Source: Nocardia camponoti (GTDB lineage Bacteria > Actinomycetota > Actinomycetes > Mycobacteriales > Mycobacteriaceae). Taken from it: a DNA stretch of 64,000 bases. Made by a program: the position numbers and the translations under genes. Below, one piece after another: positions 40,218-48,303 of the stretch. Numbering within the stretch: position 1 is the stretch's first letter; each line of letters begins with the position of its first letter. Below the pieces are notes generated by a model that did no database searches, was not told the DNA's origin, and saw only the letters and a program-made list of their open reading frames with translations. The DNA is taken from positions 124,001-188,000 of the forward strand of contig NZ_BMMW01000004.1 in the NCBI RefSeq assembly GCF_014646135.1, in the 5' to 3' direction.

Positions 40218-41290
40218 TGCTTGAGCCCGGGTTCGCTTTCCGGCGCGACGCTTTGTGGGCGTCGCGCGGGGAAGGCGGACCCGGGTTTGTTGGTTGTGGA
40301 GTCGACAACCCTGCGCCTCTAGGAGCGCGCGCCGCTTTCGGGGCGTGGCGTGGCGAACTTCTTGGTCCCGGCGGCAACCACGCTGTGGGGACGCGCGATG
40401 CTTTCGCGGCGTCGCGGGGCGAAGGTGGGCTTGTCGATTCTGGAGGCCACCACCCTGTTCCTGTGCGGGCGCGCGATGCTTTCGGGGCGTCGCGGGGCGA
40501 AGGCGGGCTTGCCGGTTCCGGCGGCGACTCCGCAGCGCCGGTGGGGACGCGCGATGCCGAACCTGCGCTAATTCTGGTTGCGCATGGGAGTCGGGATCCG
40601 CGGTCGGCGGCTAATGCGGCGGCGGTTTGTGCGCTTGTTGCTGGTCAGCGGCCTGATGTTGCCGTGCACCTCGCGTTTCTTGATTTGAACGCGCCGTCGG
40701 TTGACCAGGTCATCGACACCCTCGCGACGGGTGGGGTCGGGCACGCGATTGTGGTGCCGATGTTGTTGGGCAGCGCGTTTCATGCGCGAGTTGATCTGCC
40801 GGGAATGCTGGCGGCGGCTCGTCAGCGTCACCCCTTTCTACGGCTTGAACAGGCCGACGTACTTGGCGCGGATGAGCGCCTAATCGCGGCACTGTGCGAA
40901 CGGGTCTGTGCCGTTGTGCCAGTTGCTGATTCGCCTGTAGGTGTCGCGGTTGCTGCGGTTGGTTCCCGGCGTCGTGGTGCGAACGCACGGACGGCCGAAG
41001 TGGCTGACCGTCTTGCGGATCGTCTCGGTGTCACCGCCGAAATATGCTTCGCGACAAGCGAACCCGGCGTTTCCATCGCGGTCGATCGACTGCGCGCGCG
41101 AGGTGTTGACCACATTGTTGTTGCGCCGTGGTTCCTCGCCCCGGGGCTACTCACCGACCGATTGCGCACGGCCGCACCGGATTTGGTGCACGCCGGCACG
41201 TTAGGCGCCCACCCGTTGCTGGCTGACGTGGTGTGGGACCGATACGACGCCACCCTCTCCGCCAGCATGAAGTGGGCGCTGAGCGCGTAG
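40217..41290 (+). CDS. sirohydrochlorin ferrochelatase with a repeat-built N-terminal extension
   Basis: ATG 40217 overlaps the cysN stop (TGATG). The catalytic part, from about residue 112, is a CbiX/SirB-type chelatase: ALILVAHGSRDPR with the metal-binding His, VVPMLLGSAFHARVDLP, then a second half VGVAVAAVGSRRR and HIVVAPWFLAPGLLTDRL. It inserts Fe2+ into sirohydrochlorin to make siroheme for the sulfite reductase four genes upstream. The preceding ~110 residues consist of four imperfect repeats built on RDAFGASRGEGGL with a Gly/Ser/Pro linker (see the repeat at 40247-40552). A GTG near 40541 could start a normal-length enzyme, so whether the extension is translated is open. Confidence 0.75.
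   Translation: MLEPGFAFRRDALWASRGEGGPGFVGCGVDNPAPLGARAAFGAWRGELLGPGGNHAVGTRDAFAASRGEGGLVDSGGHHPVPVRARDAFGASRGEGGLAGSGGDSAAPVGTRDAEPALILVAHGSRDPRSAANAAAVCALVAGQRPDVAVHLAFLDLNAPSVDQVIDTLATGGVGHAIVVPMLLGSAFHARVDLPGMLAAARQRHPFLRLEQADVLGADERLIAALCERVCAVVPVADSPVGVAVAAVGSRRRGANARTAEVADRLADRLGVTAEICFATSEPGVSIAVDRLRARGVDHIVVAPWFLAPGLLTDRLRTAAPDLVHAGTLGAHPLLADVVWDRYDATLSASMKWALSA
40247..40552 (+). repeat. in-frame DNA tandem repeat at the start of the chelatase gene
   Basis: Four imperfect copies begin at 40247, 40331, 40397 and 40475, with the next partial start at 40553, so the periods are 84, 66, 78 and 78 bp, all multiples of three. Each contains GATGCTTTCGGGGCGTCGCG or a close variant and a GGCGAAGGCGGGCTT block. 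The reading frame from cysN coupling stays open through all copies. Confidence 0.8.
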
Positions 41291-41380
41291 GGGTGCCAGC
41301 GTGGACTGCGCTCGACGTTCACGGCGGTTCGCGACACGCCGAACTAACGGCTTCTCCGCTCATGCTCTCGGCGATTCGTT

Positions 41381-41453
41381 GGCATTTTCGTGCGCCTTCA
41401 CGCCTCGACCTCCGATTTGCGGCCTTTTGCGCGCGAACGTGCACGAAAATGCC
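41381..41453. repeat. 73-bp palindromic repeat, copy B
   Basis: Terminal arms GGCATTTTCGTGC (41381-41393) and GCACGAAAATGCC (41441-41453) are perfect inverted repeats, and the length of 73 bp equals that of the element at 12687-12759 with alignable arms. It lies between the convergent chelatase and WYL genes, where it may terminate transcription in both directions. Confidence 0.7.
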
Positions 41454-41498
41454 ACTTCGCCTCTCGCGTCGCCGCAGGTCGGGCGTGTCCAAGACGCG

Positions 41499-42449
41499 TC
41501 AGGTGTTGTCGCGCAACAGTTCTCTAGCGAGCATGACCAACTCGGCGCGAACCTCGGGTGGGCCGAGAACTTCCAGGTCAGCGCCCCAACCCGCCAATTG
41601 GCGGGCAACCATTTTCGCGGTGTCAGCGGTGATGGTCGCCTGGATTCGACCATCTGGGGCTACACCGTGCAAGGTGCAATTGCGGCCCTGTTGGTCGGCC
41701 AGGATCGGGGCTAACGCCGCCGAGACTAGGACGTCGGCAGCCACGGCAGCCCGTCGCTGTTCCATCTGATCGACGATCTGCGCCCACTCGGAGGTGAGGT
41801 CGAAATTACTTGGGCGCGTTGCCTTTTCATCAAGGATAATCACCGCGCCCACACGGTCTAGCCGGAAGGTCCGCCGACCTTTTTCGGTCCCGGCCAACAG
41901 GTACCAGGTGGTTTCCTTCTGCGCGAGACCCCACGGATGCACCACGCGCGGCGTCGGCTCGCTCCCCGGGCGCGTGTAGTCGAATCGCACTTGACGCCGG
42001 TCGACCACCGCTTGCCGCAACAAACCAAGCGCCGTCGGCTCAGCCGGATCGCGCCGACCCCATCGCGCAGCGTCGACCACAACCGCGTCCGCAGCCGCCT
42101 GCGCGTCGGCGCGGAAAGGCTGCGGGAGCGCGCGCACCAGCTTGCGTAATGCTGACTTCACCTCGGGCGCGGCTTGGGCGGCTGGGCCCGCGAGCAGGAA
42201 CAACGCCCGCGTCTCACCTGCGGTCAGCCCCGAGAGGTCGGTGCGCGCACCGCCAATCAGCGACCACCCGCCACCTCGTCCAGCCTGCGGATATACCGGA
42301 ATGCCCGCTGTCGACAGCGCTTCCAAGTCGCGCCGCGCGGTCGCGACTGACACTTCCAACTCCTCGGCAATCTCGGCTGCCGTCACCCGTCCGCGCGCCT
42401 GCATCAGCAGCAGGGTCGCAACCAATCTGTCCGCCCGCATACTGCTCAA
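41499..42449 (-). CDS. WYL-domain transcriptional regulator
   Basis: A 316-residue regulator. The N-terminal winged helix reads RADRLVATLLLMQARGRVTA and AAEIAEELEVSVATARRDLE. The WYL domain (residues about 130-240) includes VRFDYTRPGSEPTPRVVHPW, then TWYLLAGTEKGRRTFRLDRV. The C-terminal WCX extension follows. It is divergent from the glyoxalase-fold gene across a perfect 11-bp inverted repeat, its likely operator. WYL proteins sense nucleic acids or small ligands. No phage-defence genes flank it, so it is probably a local regulator of the VOC gene. Confidence 0.85.
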   Translation of the reverse strand: MSSMRADRLVATLLLMQARGRVTAAEIAEELEVSVATARRDLEALSTAGIPVYPQAGRGGGWSLIGGARTDLSGLTAGETRALFLLAGPAAQAAPEVKSALRKLVRALPQPFRADAQAAADAVVVDAARWGRRDPAEPTALGLLRQAVVDRRQVRFDYTRPGSEPTPRVVHPWGLAQKETTWYLLAGTEKGRRTFRLDRVGAVIILDEKATRPSNFDLTSEWAQIVDQMEQRRAAVAADVLVSAALAPILADQQGRNCTLHGVAPDGRIQATITADTAKMVARQLAGWGADLEVLGPPEVRAELVMLARELLRDNT

Positions 42450-42459
42450 TTCTGCTCAT

Positions 42460-42486
42460 AAAAGTGCTCATTTGGTGAGCACTTTT
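42460..42486. promoter_or_regulatory. operator between the WYL regulator and the VOC gene
   Basis: Perfect 11-bp inverted repeats AAAAGTGCTCA and TGAGCACTTTT enclose a 5-bp spacer. This is the only strong dyad in the divergent region, so it is the likely binding site of the WYL protein. Confidence 0.7.
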
Positions 42487-42528
42487 GCTGGCAAGGTCTT
42501 CTTCAATACCAACAAACAAGGAGACGCA

Positions 42529-42956
42529 ATGCTGCAGGGAATGGCGACCACCACGTTCTACGCCGACGACATCACCGCCGCCAAGGAGTGGTACACCGAA
42601 TTCCTCGGTCTCGCACCGTATTACGAGGTCGACGGTGCCTACTACGAGTTCCGCGTCGGGCCGATGCAGGCCGAGCTCGGCATCATCAATCGCGCCTACG
42701 CGCCAGCCGGCGCGCGCAACGCACCCGGGGGCGGCGGCGTCGTGTTCTGGGCCGTTGATGATCTCGCCGCCGCCTTCGCCCGTCTGCTTGAGCTCGGCGC
42801 CACCGAGTACGAGCCCATCACCGAGCGCGCGGGGAGGGCGCTGGCTTTGCGACGGCGGCGGTGGTCGACCCCTTCGGCAACATCATCGGCATCATGACGA
42901 ACCCGCACTTCGTTGCGATGACGGCTCAGCGCGCGGTCGCGACAACGACAGGATAG
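42529..42956 (+). pseudogene. glyoxalase/bleomycin-resistance (VOC) protein with a frameshift
   Basis: ATG 42529, after AAGGAG, opens a VOC-fold protein: MATTTFYADDITAAKEWYTE, LAPYYEVDGAYYEFRVG, PGGGGVVFWAVDDLAAAFAR and LGATEYEPITER. At about 42828-42835, in the run CGCGCGGGGAG, the frame is lost. The expected C terminus (GFATAAVVDPFGNIIGIMTN, with the metal-binding region) continues in another frame up to TAG at 42954-42956. A loss of one base explains this exactly. The gene is either a very recent pseudogene or a sequencing error. It is divergent from the WYL regulator and preceded by a strong operator. Confidence 0.75.
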
Positions 42957-42994
42957 GCTGTCCTAAGAGTGTTGCGATTTGCGGTGGAGGCACG

Positions 42995-43561
42995 GTGCAC
43001 GACGCTGGAATGGGCGCGATCATGGCGCGTCCTATGCTCGCGTTCCCGCGCGACTCGTGGCGCACCATCACCGCACTCTGTGGCACGCTTGCAGTCGGAG
43101 TCGCCATCTGGGTCGCCGGGCACCTCGCGTTCAGCGCGGAAGTCCACGAAGCTGGCGTTGTCGCGCACCTGGTGGCGCTGGCAGTCGGGTTTGGCGGGGT
43201 GCTCACCGCCGATTTCCTGATGTTGCGCTGGCTGGCTGGTCGTTCAACGCTCAGCGCGGCCGTGCGCGGGGTCAGCCGCCTGCACCTACCGATCTGGGCG
43301 GGTGTCGTGGGCCTGATCGGCAGCGGCTGCGTGCTCGAACCGAATCTCGGTGCCCCACTGACGATGGTCAAAATGGCGTTGGTCGTTGGACTCACCGTGA
43401 ATGGGTTCGGAGCGAGCGCGCTGAGCCGTCGCCTTGTGAAGCATGCCGATGACACTCCGCTGCCTGCGCGTTTGCTTGCGTGGGGCGCGGCGTGTGGGGC
43501 CATTTCGCAGGTGTGCTGGTGGGGTTCGATCGGCATCGGTTTCTGGAATTCCGCGCACTAG
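42995..43561 (+). CDS. conserved integral membrane protein, four to five helices
   Basis: A 188-residue membrane protein from GTG 42995 with GGTGGAGG upstream. Predicted helices are around residues 22-42 (ALCGTLAVGVAIWVAGHLA), 50-70, 93-112 (LPIWAGVVGLIGSGCVL), 120-138 (MVKMALVVGLTVNGFGA) and 158-180. A Lys-containing helix with MVKMALVVGLTVNG resembles the copper-resistance CopD-like group only weakly, and I do not assign a function. It lies 70 bp upstream of the His-rich gene with a copper-type operator, but has its own start region, so a link to metal handling is only contextual. Confidence 0.55.
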   Translation: MHDAGMGAIMARPMLAFPRDSWRTITALCGTLAVGVAIWVAGHLAFSAEVHEAGVVAHLVALAVGFGGVLTADFLMLRWLAGRSTLSAAVRGVSRLHLPIWAGVVGLIGSGCVLEPNLGAPLTMVKMALVVGLTVNGFGASALSRRLVKHADDTPLPARLLAWGAACGAISQVCWWGSIGIGFWNSAH

Positions 43562-43602
43562 CACCGCTAGTGATCCAGGTCACCGTTACTTCTCTTGCTG
43601 GG

Positions 43603-43619
43603 ATACCCCTACCGGGTAT
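43603..43619 (+). promoter_or_regulatory. CsoR-type copper operator
   Basis: ATACCCCTACCGGGTAT consists of perfect inverted ATACCC/GGGTAT half-sites around a 5-bp centre, the consensus of CsoR and RicR copper-sensing repressors. It ends 11 bp before the start codon, so a bound repressor would cover the promoter. Confidence 0.7.
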
Positions 43620-43630
43620 AGGTTTCTCTC

Positions 43631-44446
43631 ATGAGCGCCAACGCCATTCATGCCAACCACACCGCGCACGCGGACCATTCCGCCCACGCCGTTCCCGGCG
43701 GCCTGCGCATCACCCAGGACGGGTACACCCTCGACCTTGCCGAAACGATCCTTTCGCCTGGTGAGGTCGACTTCCGCTTCCGCATCGTCGGCCCCGACGG
43801 GCGCGCGGTCACCGACTTCACCCCGGTCCACGACAAGCGACTGCACCTCATCGTCGCCAAGCGCGAACTCACCGGTTTCTGGCATGTTCACCCCGAACTC
43901 GCCGACGACGGCACGTGGTCGGTTCGCTTGAATTTGCCTGGGGCAGGCGCATATCGGGTGTTCACCGACATCGCCCCGACCGCACTTGGGAAGACGATTA
44001 CGCTCGGCGCCGACGTCGCGGTTCGCGGCGAATACGCACCGCAGCCCGTGCCCGCCGCGAACCGGACCGCGCACGTTGACGGGTACGAGGTGACCCTCGA
44101 TGGCGACCTCGTCGCCGACGAAGGCACCCACCTCGTGCTCACCGTCCGCAAGGATGGGCGACCGGTCACCGATTTGCAGCCGTACCTGGCCGCCTTCGGC
44201 CACCTCGTCGTGCTGCGGGCGGGCGACCTCGCCTACGTCCACGTGCACCCGAGCGGCGAACCGGGCGACGGCGTCACGCCCGCGGGCCCCGAAATCGCTT
44301 TCCACACGGCCGTTCCCGGCCCAGGCACCTACCGCCTGTTCTTGGACTTCCAGCACGGCGACGTGGTGCGAACGGCAGCCTTCACCTTGTCAACTCGCGC
44401 GGCCGCCCCTCACGCAGGTCACCACGGTCACCACCACCACCACTAA
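43631..44446 (+). CDS. His-rich two-domain protein under a copper-type operator
   Basis: A 271-residue protein. The N terminus (HANHTAHADHSAHA) has five His with spacing three and the C terminus ends in HAGHHGHHHHH. Two immunoglobulin-like domains lie between, each with strands such as HDKRLHLIVAKRELTGFWHV and FGHLVVLRAGDLAYVHVHPS, similar to actinobacterial secreted copper-associated proteins I recall. There is no signal peptide, which is odd for that family, and the operator just upstream leaves no room for one. The conserved HVHP motifs are probably metal sites. Expression is likely induced by Cu(I). A cytosolic copper-binding role is a reasonable inference, unproven. Confidence 0.65.
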   Translation: MSANAIHANHTAHADHSAHAVPGGLRITQDGYTLDLAETILSPGEVDFRFRIVGPDGRAVTDFTPVHDKRLHLIVAKRELTGFWHVHPELADDGTWSVRLNLPGAGAYRVFTDIAPTALGKTITLGADVAVRGEYAPQPVPAANRTAHVDGYEVTLDGDLVADEGTHLVLTVRKDGRPVTDLQPYLAAFGHLVVLRAGDLAYVHVHPSGEPGDGVTPAGPEIAFHTAVPGPGTYRLFLDFQHGDVVRTAAFTLSTRAAAPHAGHHGHHHHH

Positions 44447-44458
44447 GCAGTCGCGGCG

Positions 44459-44481
44459 CACCCGAGGCCATCACTCGGGTG
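44459..44481. terminator. short hairpin between the His-rich and TetR genes
   Basis: Stem CACCCGAG/CTCGGGTG with a 7-nt loop lies 13 bp after the stop of the His-rich gene and before the convergent TetR gene. It has no U-tract, so termination is weakly supported. Confidence 0.4.
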
Positions 44482-44510
44482 ACCCGTGCTCAGCACGCGC
44501 GCACGTGTTC

Positions 44511-45128
44511 CTATTCCGCAAGCAACTTCGCGACAATCTTGCGCGCCGCGGCGACGCGCGCCGAATCATCAATCTGCCGTGCGATATTCGCTGCCGCGAA
44601 CAGTGCGTCGAGTTCGAAAACCAGCAGGTCGGCGTCGGTGTCGACGAGCGCGCCAAGTTCCTGCGCCTTGCGGACTTCACCAGTGAGGAACGCGAGCCAA
44701 TCGTCGTGGTCGGCGACGATCGCGTCGCGCACCGCACCCGGGCGACTGCTGAATTCCGACAGTGTCGCCTCCCGGAAACATCCGCCGGGAAAAGGGGATT
44801 CGTCGATGTGTGCGAACCAGCGTTCCATGAGCGCGCGCAGTCGCTCCATGCCGCGCGGTACGCCTAACGCGGGCACGATGACGCGCTCGATGAACACGTC
44901 ACGGCCAGTTTGAACGGCGGCCAGTTGCAGCGCTTCCTTGCTGCCGAACAGTGTCGCTATGCCGCTTTTGCTCACGCCGAGGTCGGTGGCGAGTTTGCCG
45001 ATGCTGAGGCCTTCAAGGCCGTCGACCGAAGCGAGTTCGGCCGCGCGGCGCGCGATCGTCGCGCGAGCGCGGGCGCCCTTCGCGAGGCGCTGGTCGATTG
45101 GCTCCTTTAGCTCGGTCATGCGGTTCAT
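44511..45128 (-). CDS. TetR-family repressor of the adjacent MFS transporter
   Basis: A 205-residue regulator (an ATG at 45119 may be the true start). The helix-turn-helix is ATIARRAAELASVDGLEGLS with IGKLATDLGVSKSGIATLFG. The C-terminal domain contains ERWFAHIDESPFPGGCFREA and DAIVADHDDWLAFLTGEVRK, the TetR_C_16-like group. It is divergent from the MFS gene, and two related palindromes in the 94-bp intergenic region point to local control. Ligand unknown, likely a substrate of the pump. Confidence 0.88.
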   Translation of the reverse strand: MNRMTELKEPIDQRLAKGARARATIARRAAELASVDGLEGLSIGKLATDLGVSKSGIATLFGSKEALQLAAVQTGRDVFIERVIVPALGVPRGMERLRALMERWFAHIDESPFPGGCFREATLSEFSSRPGAVRDAIVADHDDWLAFLTGEVRKAQELGALVDTDADLLVFELDALFAAANIARQIDDSARVAAARKIVAKLLAE

Positions 45129-45153
45129 TCTTCCACTCCCCTCTTGCGAATGC

Positions 45154-45195
45154 GAACGATCGGTCGTACGTTATTGAACGAACGATCGTACGTTC
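45154..45195. promoter_or_regulatory. tandem TetR operators
   Basis: Two related boxes, GAACGATCGGTCGTACGTT (45154-45172) and GAACGATCGTACGTTC (45180-45195, within a longer copy from 45176), are both near-palindromic. They lie between the divergent TetR and MFS genes. Confidence 0.7.
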
Positions 45196-45222
45196 TTATT
45201 TCTTCGTCGAAGGGCGTCTCGC

Positions 45223-46623
45223 ATGACCGACGTGTCCACTCCGCCAACCGAAAAACCACCAGCTCCGCCAGCCGCGCGCGCGACGCTCACCGTCGCCATC
45301 GGCGCGGCTTTCCTTGCGTTCCTTGACCTTTCCGTAGTCAATATCGCGTTCCCGACCATCGCGCTCAGCTATCCGGAGACCGACACCGCCACGCTGACCT
45401 GGATCGTGAGCGGCTACGCGATCACCTTCGCGGCACTGCTCACGCCCAGTGGGCGCATCGCTGACGTGTTCGGCCGCCGTCGCCTTTTCACACTCGCGTT
45501 GATCGGTTTCGCCATCACGTCGCTCCTGTGCGGTGTGGCACCGGGTGCCGAATGGCTCATCGCGGGCCGCCTACTTCAGGGCGCGACGGCCGCGTTCCTC
45601 GTTCCCGCCGCCCTCGGGCTCATTTTGGCCGCGACACCGCGTGCCAAGATCGGTGCCGCGATCGGCGCGTGGTCGGCTGCGGGCGGATTTGCGGCCGTCA
45701 TCGGGCCCGCGTTGGGCGGCGTCTGTGTCGACCTCTTCGGGTGGCGCGCGGTTTTCCTGCTGAACGTGCCCGTCGTGCTTGCGCTGCTCGCGCTGCTCAG
45801 AAGGGTGCCGAGCGACAACCCGACGCCCGGCAAGCTGCCCGACGCGATCGGCACGGTCGCCATCGGCGTCGGCCTCGGTGCGGTCGTCGCTGCCGTAACC
45901 GAAGGGCAGCGGTGGGGCTGGACTGACCCGGTCACGCTCGGGCTGCTCGTTGGCGGGCTCGCGCTCACCACCTTCGCGCTCGTGCGTTCAGCTCGGCACG
46001 CCAGTCCTGCCGTCGCGGTAACACTCTGGCGCGCAAGGGGTTTCGCCATCGCGAACGCGGGGTCGTTCCTGTTTGGCGCGACGATGTTCGCGTGGTTGCT
46101 CGCCGGGCCGCTCTTCCTCGCGCGGATTTGGCAGTACTCAGTGCTCGAATCCGCTGCTGCGCTGACCGTCGGCGCGGTCGCGTCGATGGTGACGGCGATC
46201 GGCACGGGGCGCGTCACTTCGGCGGTCGGGCAGCGGGTGGTCGGGGTCGCCGGTGCGTTGATGTACGCGGCGGCGCTGGGCTGGTCGAGCACGAACGCGT
46301 TCAGCTACGACCCCGCGCTGTGGTCGGCGTGGGTGCCCGTCGGATTGCTCGGCGGTGGCGGGGTCGGGATCGTGGTGACGGTATTGGGGACTGCAGCCGC
46401 GAGTTCTGTTCCGCCGCTTCACTTCGCGACTGGGCTCGGCATGAATCTGACGGCTCGCCAAGTTGGCGGTGCGCTCGGCATTGCCATCGTCGCGGCGACC
46501 TTGGCCGCTTATCCCGGCGAACCGTTGCGTGCCTTCCACCTCCTTTTCGCCATCGGGGCGGTGATCGGCATCGCTGTCGCGGTTGTCGTCGCGCTGCCCA
46601 CTCGCTCAGCTGAGGAGAACTGA
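45223..46623 (+). CDS. MFS transporter, DHA2 family (14-helix)
   Basis: A 466-residue drug:H+ antiporter-like protein. Helix 1 contains GAAFLAFLDLSVVNIAFPTI with the family's conserved Asp. The motif A loop is GRIADVFGRRRLFTLAL, and motif C is in helix 5 (WSAAGGFAAVIGPALGGVCV). The number of hydrophobic segments suggests 14 helices, and the Arg/Asp pattern fits the DHA2 (EmrB/QacA) group. It is under the divergent TetR with two operators, so induction by a substrate drug is likely. The SGNH hydrolase starts 2 bp after its stop. Confidence 0.88.
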   Translation: MTDVSTPPTEKPPAPPAARATLTVAIGAAFLAFLDLSVVNIAFPTIALSYPETDTATLTWIVSGYAITFAALLTPSGRIADVFGRRRLFTLALIGFAITSLLCGVAPGAEWLIAGRLLQGATAAFLVPAALGLILAATPRAKIGAAIGAWSAAGGFAAVIGPALGGVCVDLFGWRAVFLLNVPVVLALLALLRRVPSDNPTPGKLPDAIGTVAIGVGLGAVVAAVTEGQRWGWTDPVTLGLLVGGLALTTFALVRSARHASPAVAVTLWRARGFAIANAGSFLFGATMFAWLLAGPLFLARIWQYSVLESAAALTVGAVASMVTAIGTGRVTSAVGQRVVGVAGALMYAAALGWSSTNAFSYDPALWSAWVPVGLLGGGGVGIVVTVLGTAAASSVPPLHFATGLGMNLTARQVGGALGIAIVAATLAAYPGEPLRAFHLLFAIGAVIGIAVAVVVALPTRSAEEN

Positions 46624-46624
46624 G

Positions 46625-47302
46625 ATGACTGCCACGCACGAAGTTCATGAACTGTCGGACCCGCTTGTATTGCCGGACACGGAAATTCGCTCGCTGCTGT
46701 TTGGGGCACCGTGGCGGCGTTTCGCGGTGATGGGCGACTCCATCGCGCTCGGAACCGGCGACCCAAGTCCCGGCTACGCGCACAAGGGGTGGGCGGATCG
46801 CGTCGCGGACGCGCTGGGTGAAGCGAATCCTGGTGTCGCGTACCTGAATACCGGGCGGGTTGGGGCGACGAGCGGACAGGTGATCGAAGAACAACTGTCG
46901 CGTGTCATCGCGTTTCAACCCGACTTAGTGCATGTGAATTGCGGGGCGAACGACCTGTTCACGGCCGGGGGCAACCCCGACGAAGTACGCCGCAACCTCA
47001 CCGCCTTGTTCACCGCGCTGACCGACGCGGGCGCGACTATTTCCTGCTTCGCGCTCGCCGACGTGTGGGAAATCGATCGGATGGCACCAATGCGACCGAT
47101 GCGAGCTCGCATGGCTGAACTCAACACCATTGTGAAAGATGTTGCGCTTCAACATGATGCGGTCTTTGGCGACTTCTGGACGCATCCGGTGCGATTGCGA
47201 CCGGAAACGATGAGCGCGGATCTCATCCATTTCACCGCGAGTGGGCACGCGGTGGTGGCAAGCGAGATCGTGCGACTGCTCGGTGCGCGGATCGTGCGCT
47301 AG
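46625..47302 (+). CDS. SGNH/GDSL-family hydrolase
   Basis: A 225-residue esterase/lipase-like enzyme, ATG 46625, one base after the MFS stop. The four blocks are present: nucleophile Ser in VMGDSIALGTGD, a Gly in NTGRVGATSG, Asn in VNCGANDLFT, and the Asp-x-x-His of DLIHFTASGHAVVA. No signal peptide is seen, so it is probably cytosolic. Co-transcription with the TetR-controlled MFS suggests that it acts on the same compound, for example by hydrolysing an ester before export, but that is inference. It is convergent with the HAD gene with a 4-bp overlap. Confidence 0.82.
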   Translation: MTATHEVHELSDPLVLPDTEIRSLLFGAPWRRFAVMGDSIALGTGDPSPGYAHKGWADRVADALGEANPGVAYLNTGRVGATSGQVIEEQLSRVIAFQPDLVHVNCGANDLFTAGGNPDEVRRNLTALFTALTDAGATISCFALADVWEIDRMAPMRPMRARMAELNTIVKDVALQHDAVFGDFWTHPVRLRPETMSADLIHFTASGHAVVASEIVRLLGARIVR

Positions 47303-48087
47303 AACCAGCGTTCGAGGACGGTCGCGACGCCGTCCTCGGTGACGCCGCCGGTTACCTCGTCGGCCAAACTGAGGATTTCCGACGGTGACGTTGCCATCGC
47401 GACGGAATGTGCTGCCCAGCGCAACATTTCGCGGTCGTTGTAGCCGTCGCCTATCGCTAGCGTCGCTGAGGGGTCAATCGCCAGCGACCGGCGCAGCTGC
47501 TCCAACGCCCAGCCCTTCGAAACGCCGCGCGGGTGCACGGTGAGCCACGGCCCAAACTCGCCGTGCACCCACGACGCGTCCGGCACGTTGAGTGCTTTGA
47601 GCCTGGCGATCAACTGCTCGGTTGTCCCCTCGGGCCACCAACCGTTGAGTCGCGGGGTTGGGGCGCTCGTGAGGATGTGATGGTCGACCAGTTCGAAGTC
47701 GCCGACGGAGAACTCGCCTGGGCCGTGGCCGGTCGCCCAGGTGCCGATGCCGACGCGTTCCGCCGCGAAAATCATGCCGGGGAACAGGGTAGTTAGCGCG
47801 GAAACGGCTGGTCCCGGGTCGAATTCGTGGATGGTGACGGGTTCGCCGCGCGCGACGTCGATGTGGACGGCACCGTTCGAGCAGAGGGCATGGCCGTCTT
47901 TGAGGCCCAGTTCGGCGAGGACGGGGCGGGTGGTGAGGACGGTGCGGCCGGTGGTGATGACGACGTGAGCGCCAGCTTTGATGGCGGCGCGGACGGCGGC
48001 GGTGACGCGGGCGGTGATGGGGGTGCCGGAGTTGAGCAGGGTGCCGTCGATGTCTAGCGCGATTAGCTTTGGTTGTTCCCCGCTCAC
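47299..48087 (-). CDS. HAD-superfamily phosphatase, Cof-like (IIB)
   Basis: A 262-residue hydrolase from GTG 48087. The open frame extends to 48468, but that part is a Pro/Thr-rich, C/A-skewed stretch without family resemblance. Motif I is LIALDIDGTLLNSG, motif II VVITTGRT, motif III around VSKGWALEQLRRSLAID, and motif IV AIGDGYNDREMLRWA. The cap domain is of the C2B type, as in Cof proteins that dephosphorylate sugar phosphates, FMN or nucleotides. Substrate unknown. Confidence 0.85.
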   Translation of the reverse strand: MSGEQPKLIALDIDGTLLNSGTPITARVTAAVRAAIKAGAHVVITTGRTVLTTRPVLAELGLKDGHALCSNGAVHIDVARGEPVTIHEFDPGPAVSALTTLFPGMIFAAERVGIGTWATGHGPGEFSVGDFELVDHHILTSAPTPRLNGWWPEGTTEQLIARLKALNVPDASWVHGEFGPWLTVHPRGVSKGWALEQLRRSLAIDPSATLAIGDGYNDREMLRWAAHSVAMATSPSEILSLADEVTGGVTEDGVATVLERWF

Positions 48088-48188
48088 GTGTTGATTATGC
48101 GCTGGGGGTGGGAGGGGTTGTGGGGGAAAGGGTTTGGATTTTTGTGCTGGCTTGGTGGGAGTTGCGCCGTGTTGTGGTTGTTGTGGTG

Positions 48189-48292
48189 TCGTGGTCGGGT
48201 GTTGGGCGGCGAAGGGGTGAGCCTTCGGATCGTTGGGGCGTCGTGGTCGGATGGTGGGCGGCGAAGGGGCGAGCTTTCGGATTGTCGGGGTG
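48189..48292. repeat. two 52-bp tandem repeats in a strongly G/T-skewed stretch
   Basis: Units start at 48189 and 48241 with TCGTGGTCGG and share GTGGGCGGCGAAGGGG-type blocks. The whole interval 48100-48300 has a strong excess of G and T on the + strand and no convincing start codon. Confidence 0.6.
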
Positions 48293-48303
48293 CCTGGTGG
48301 GCT

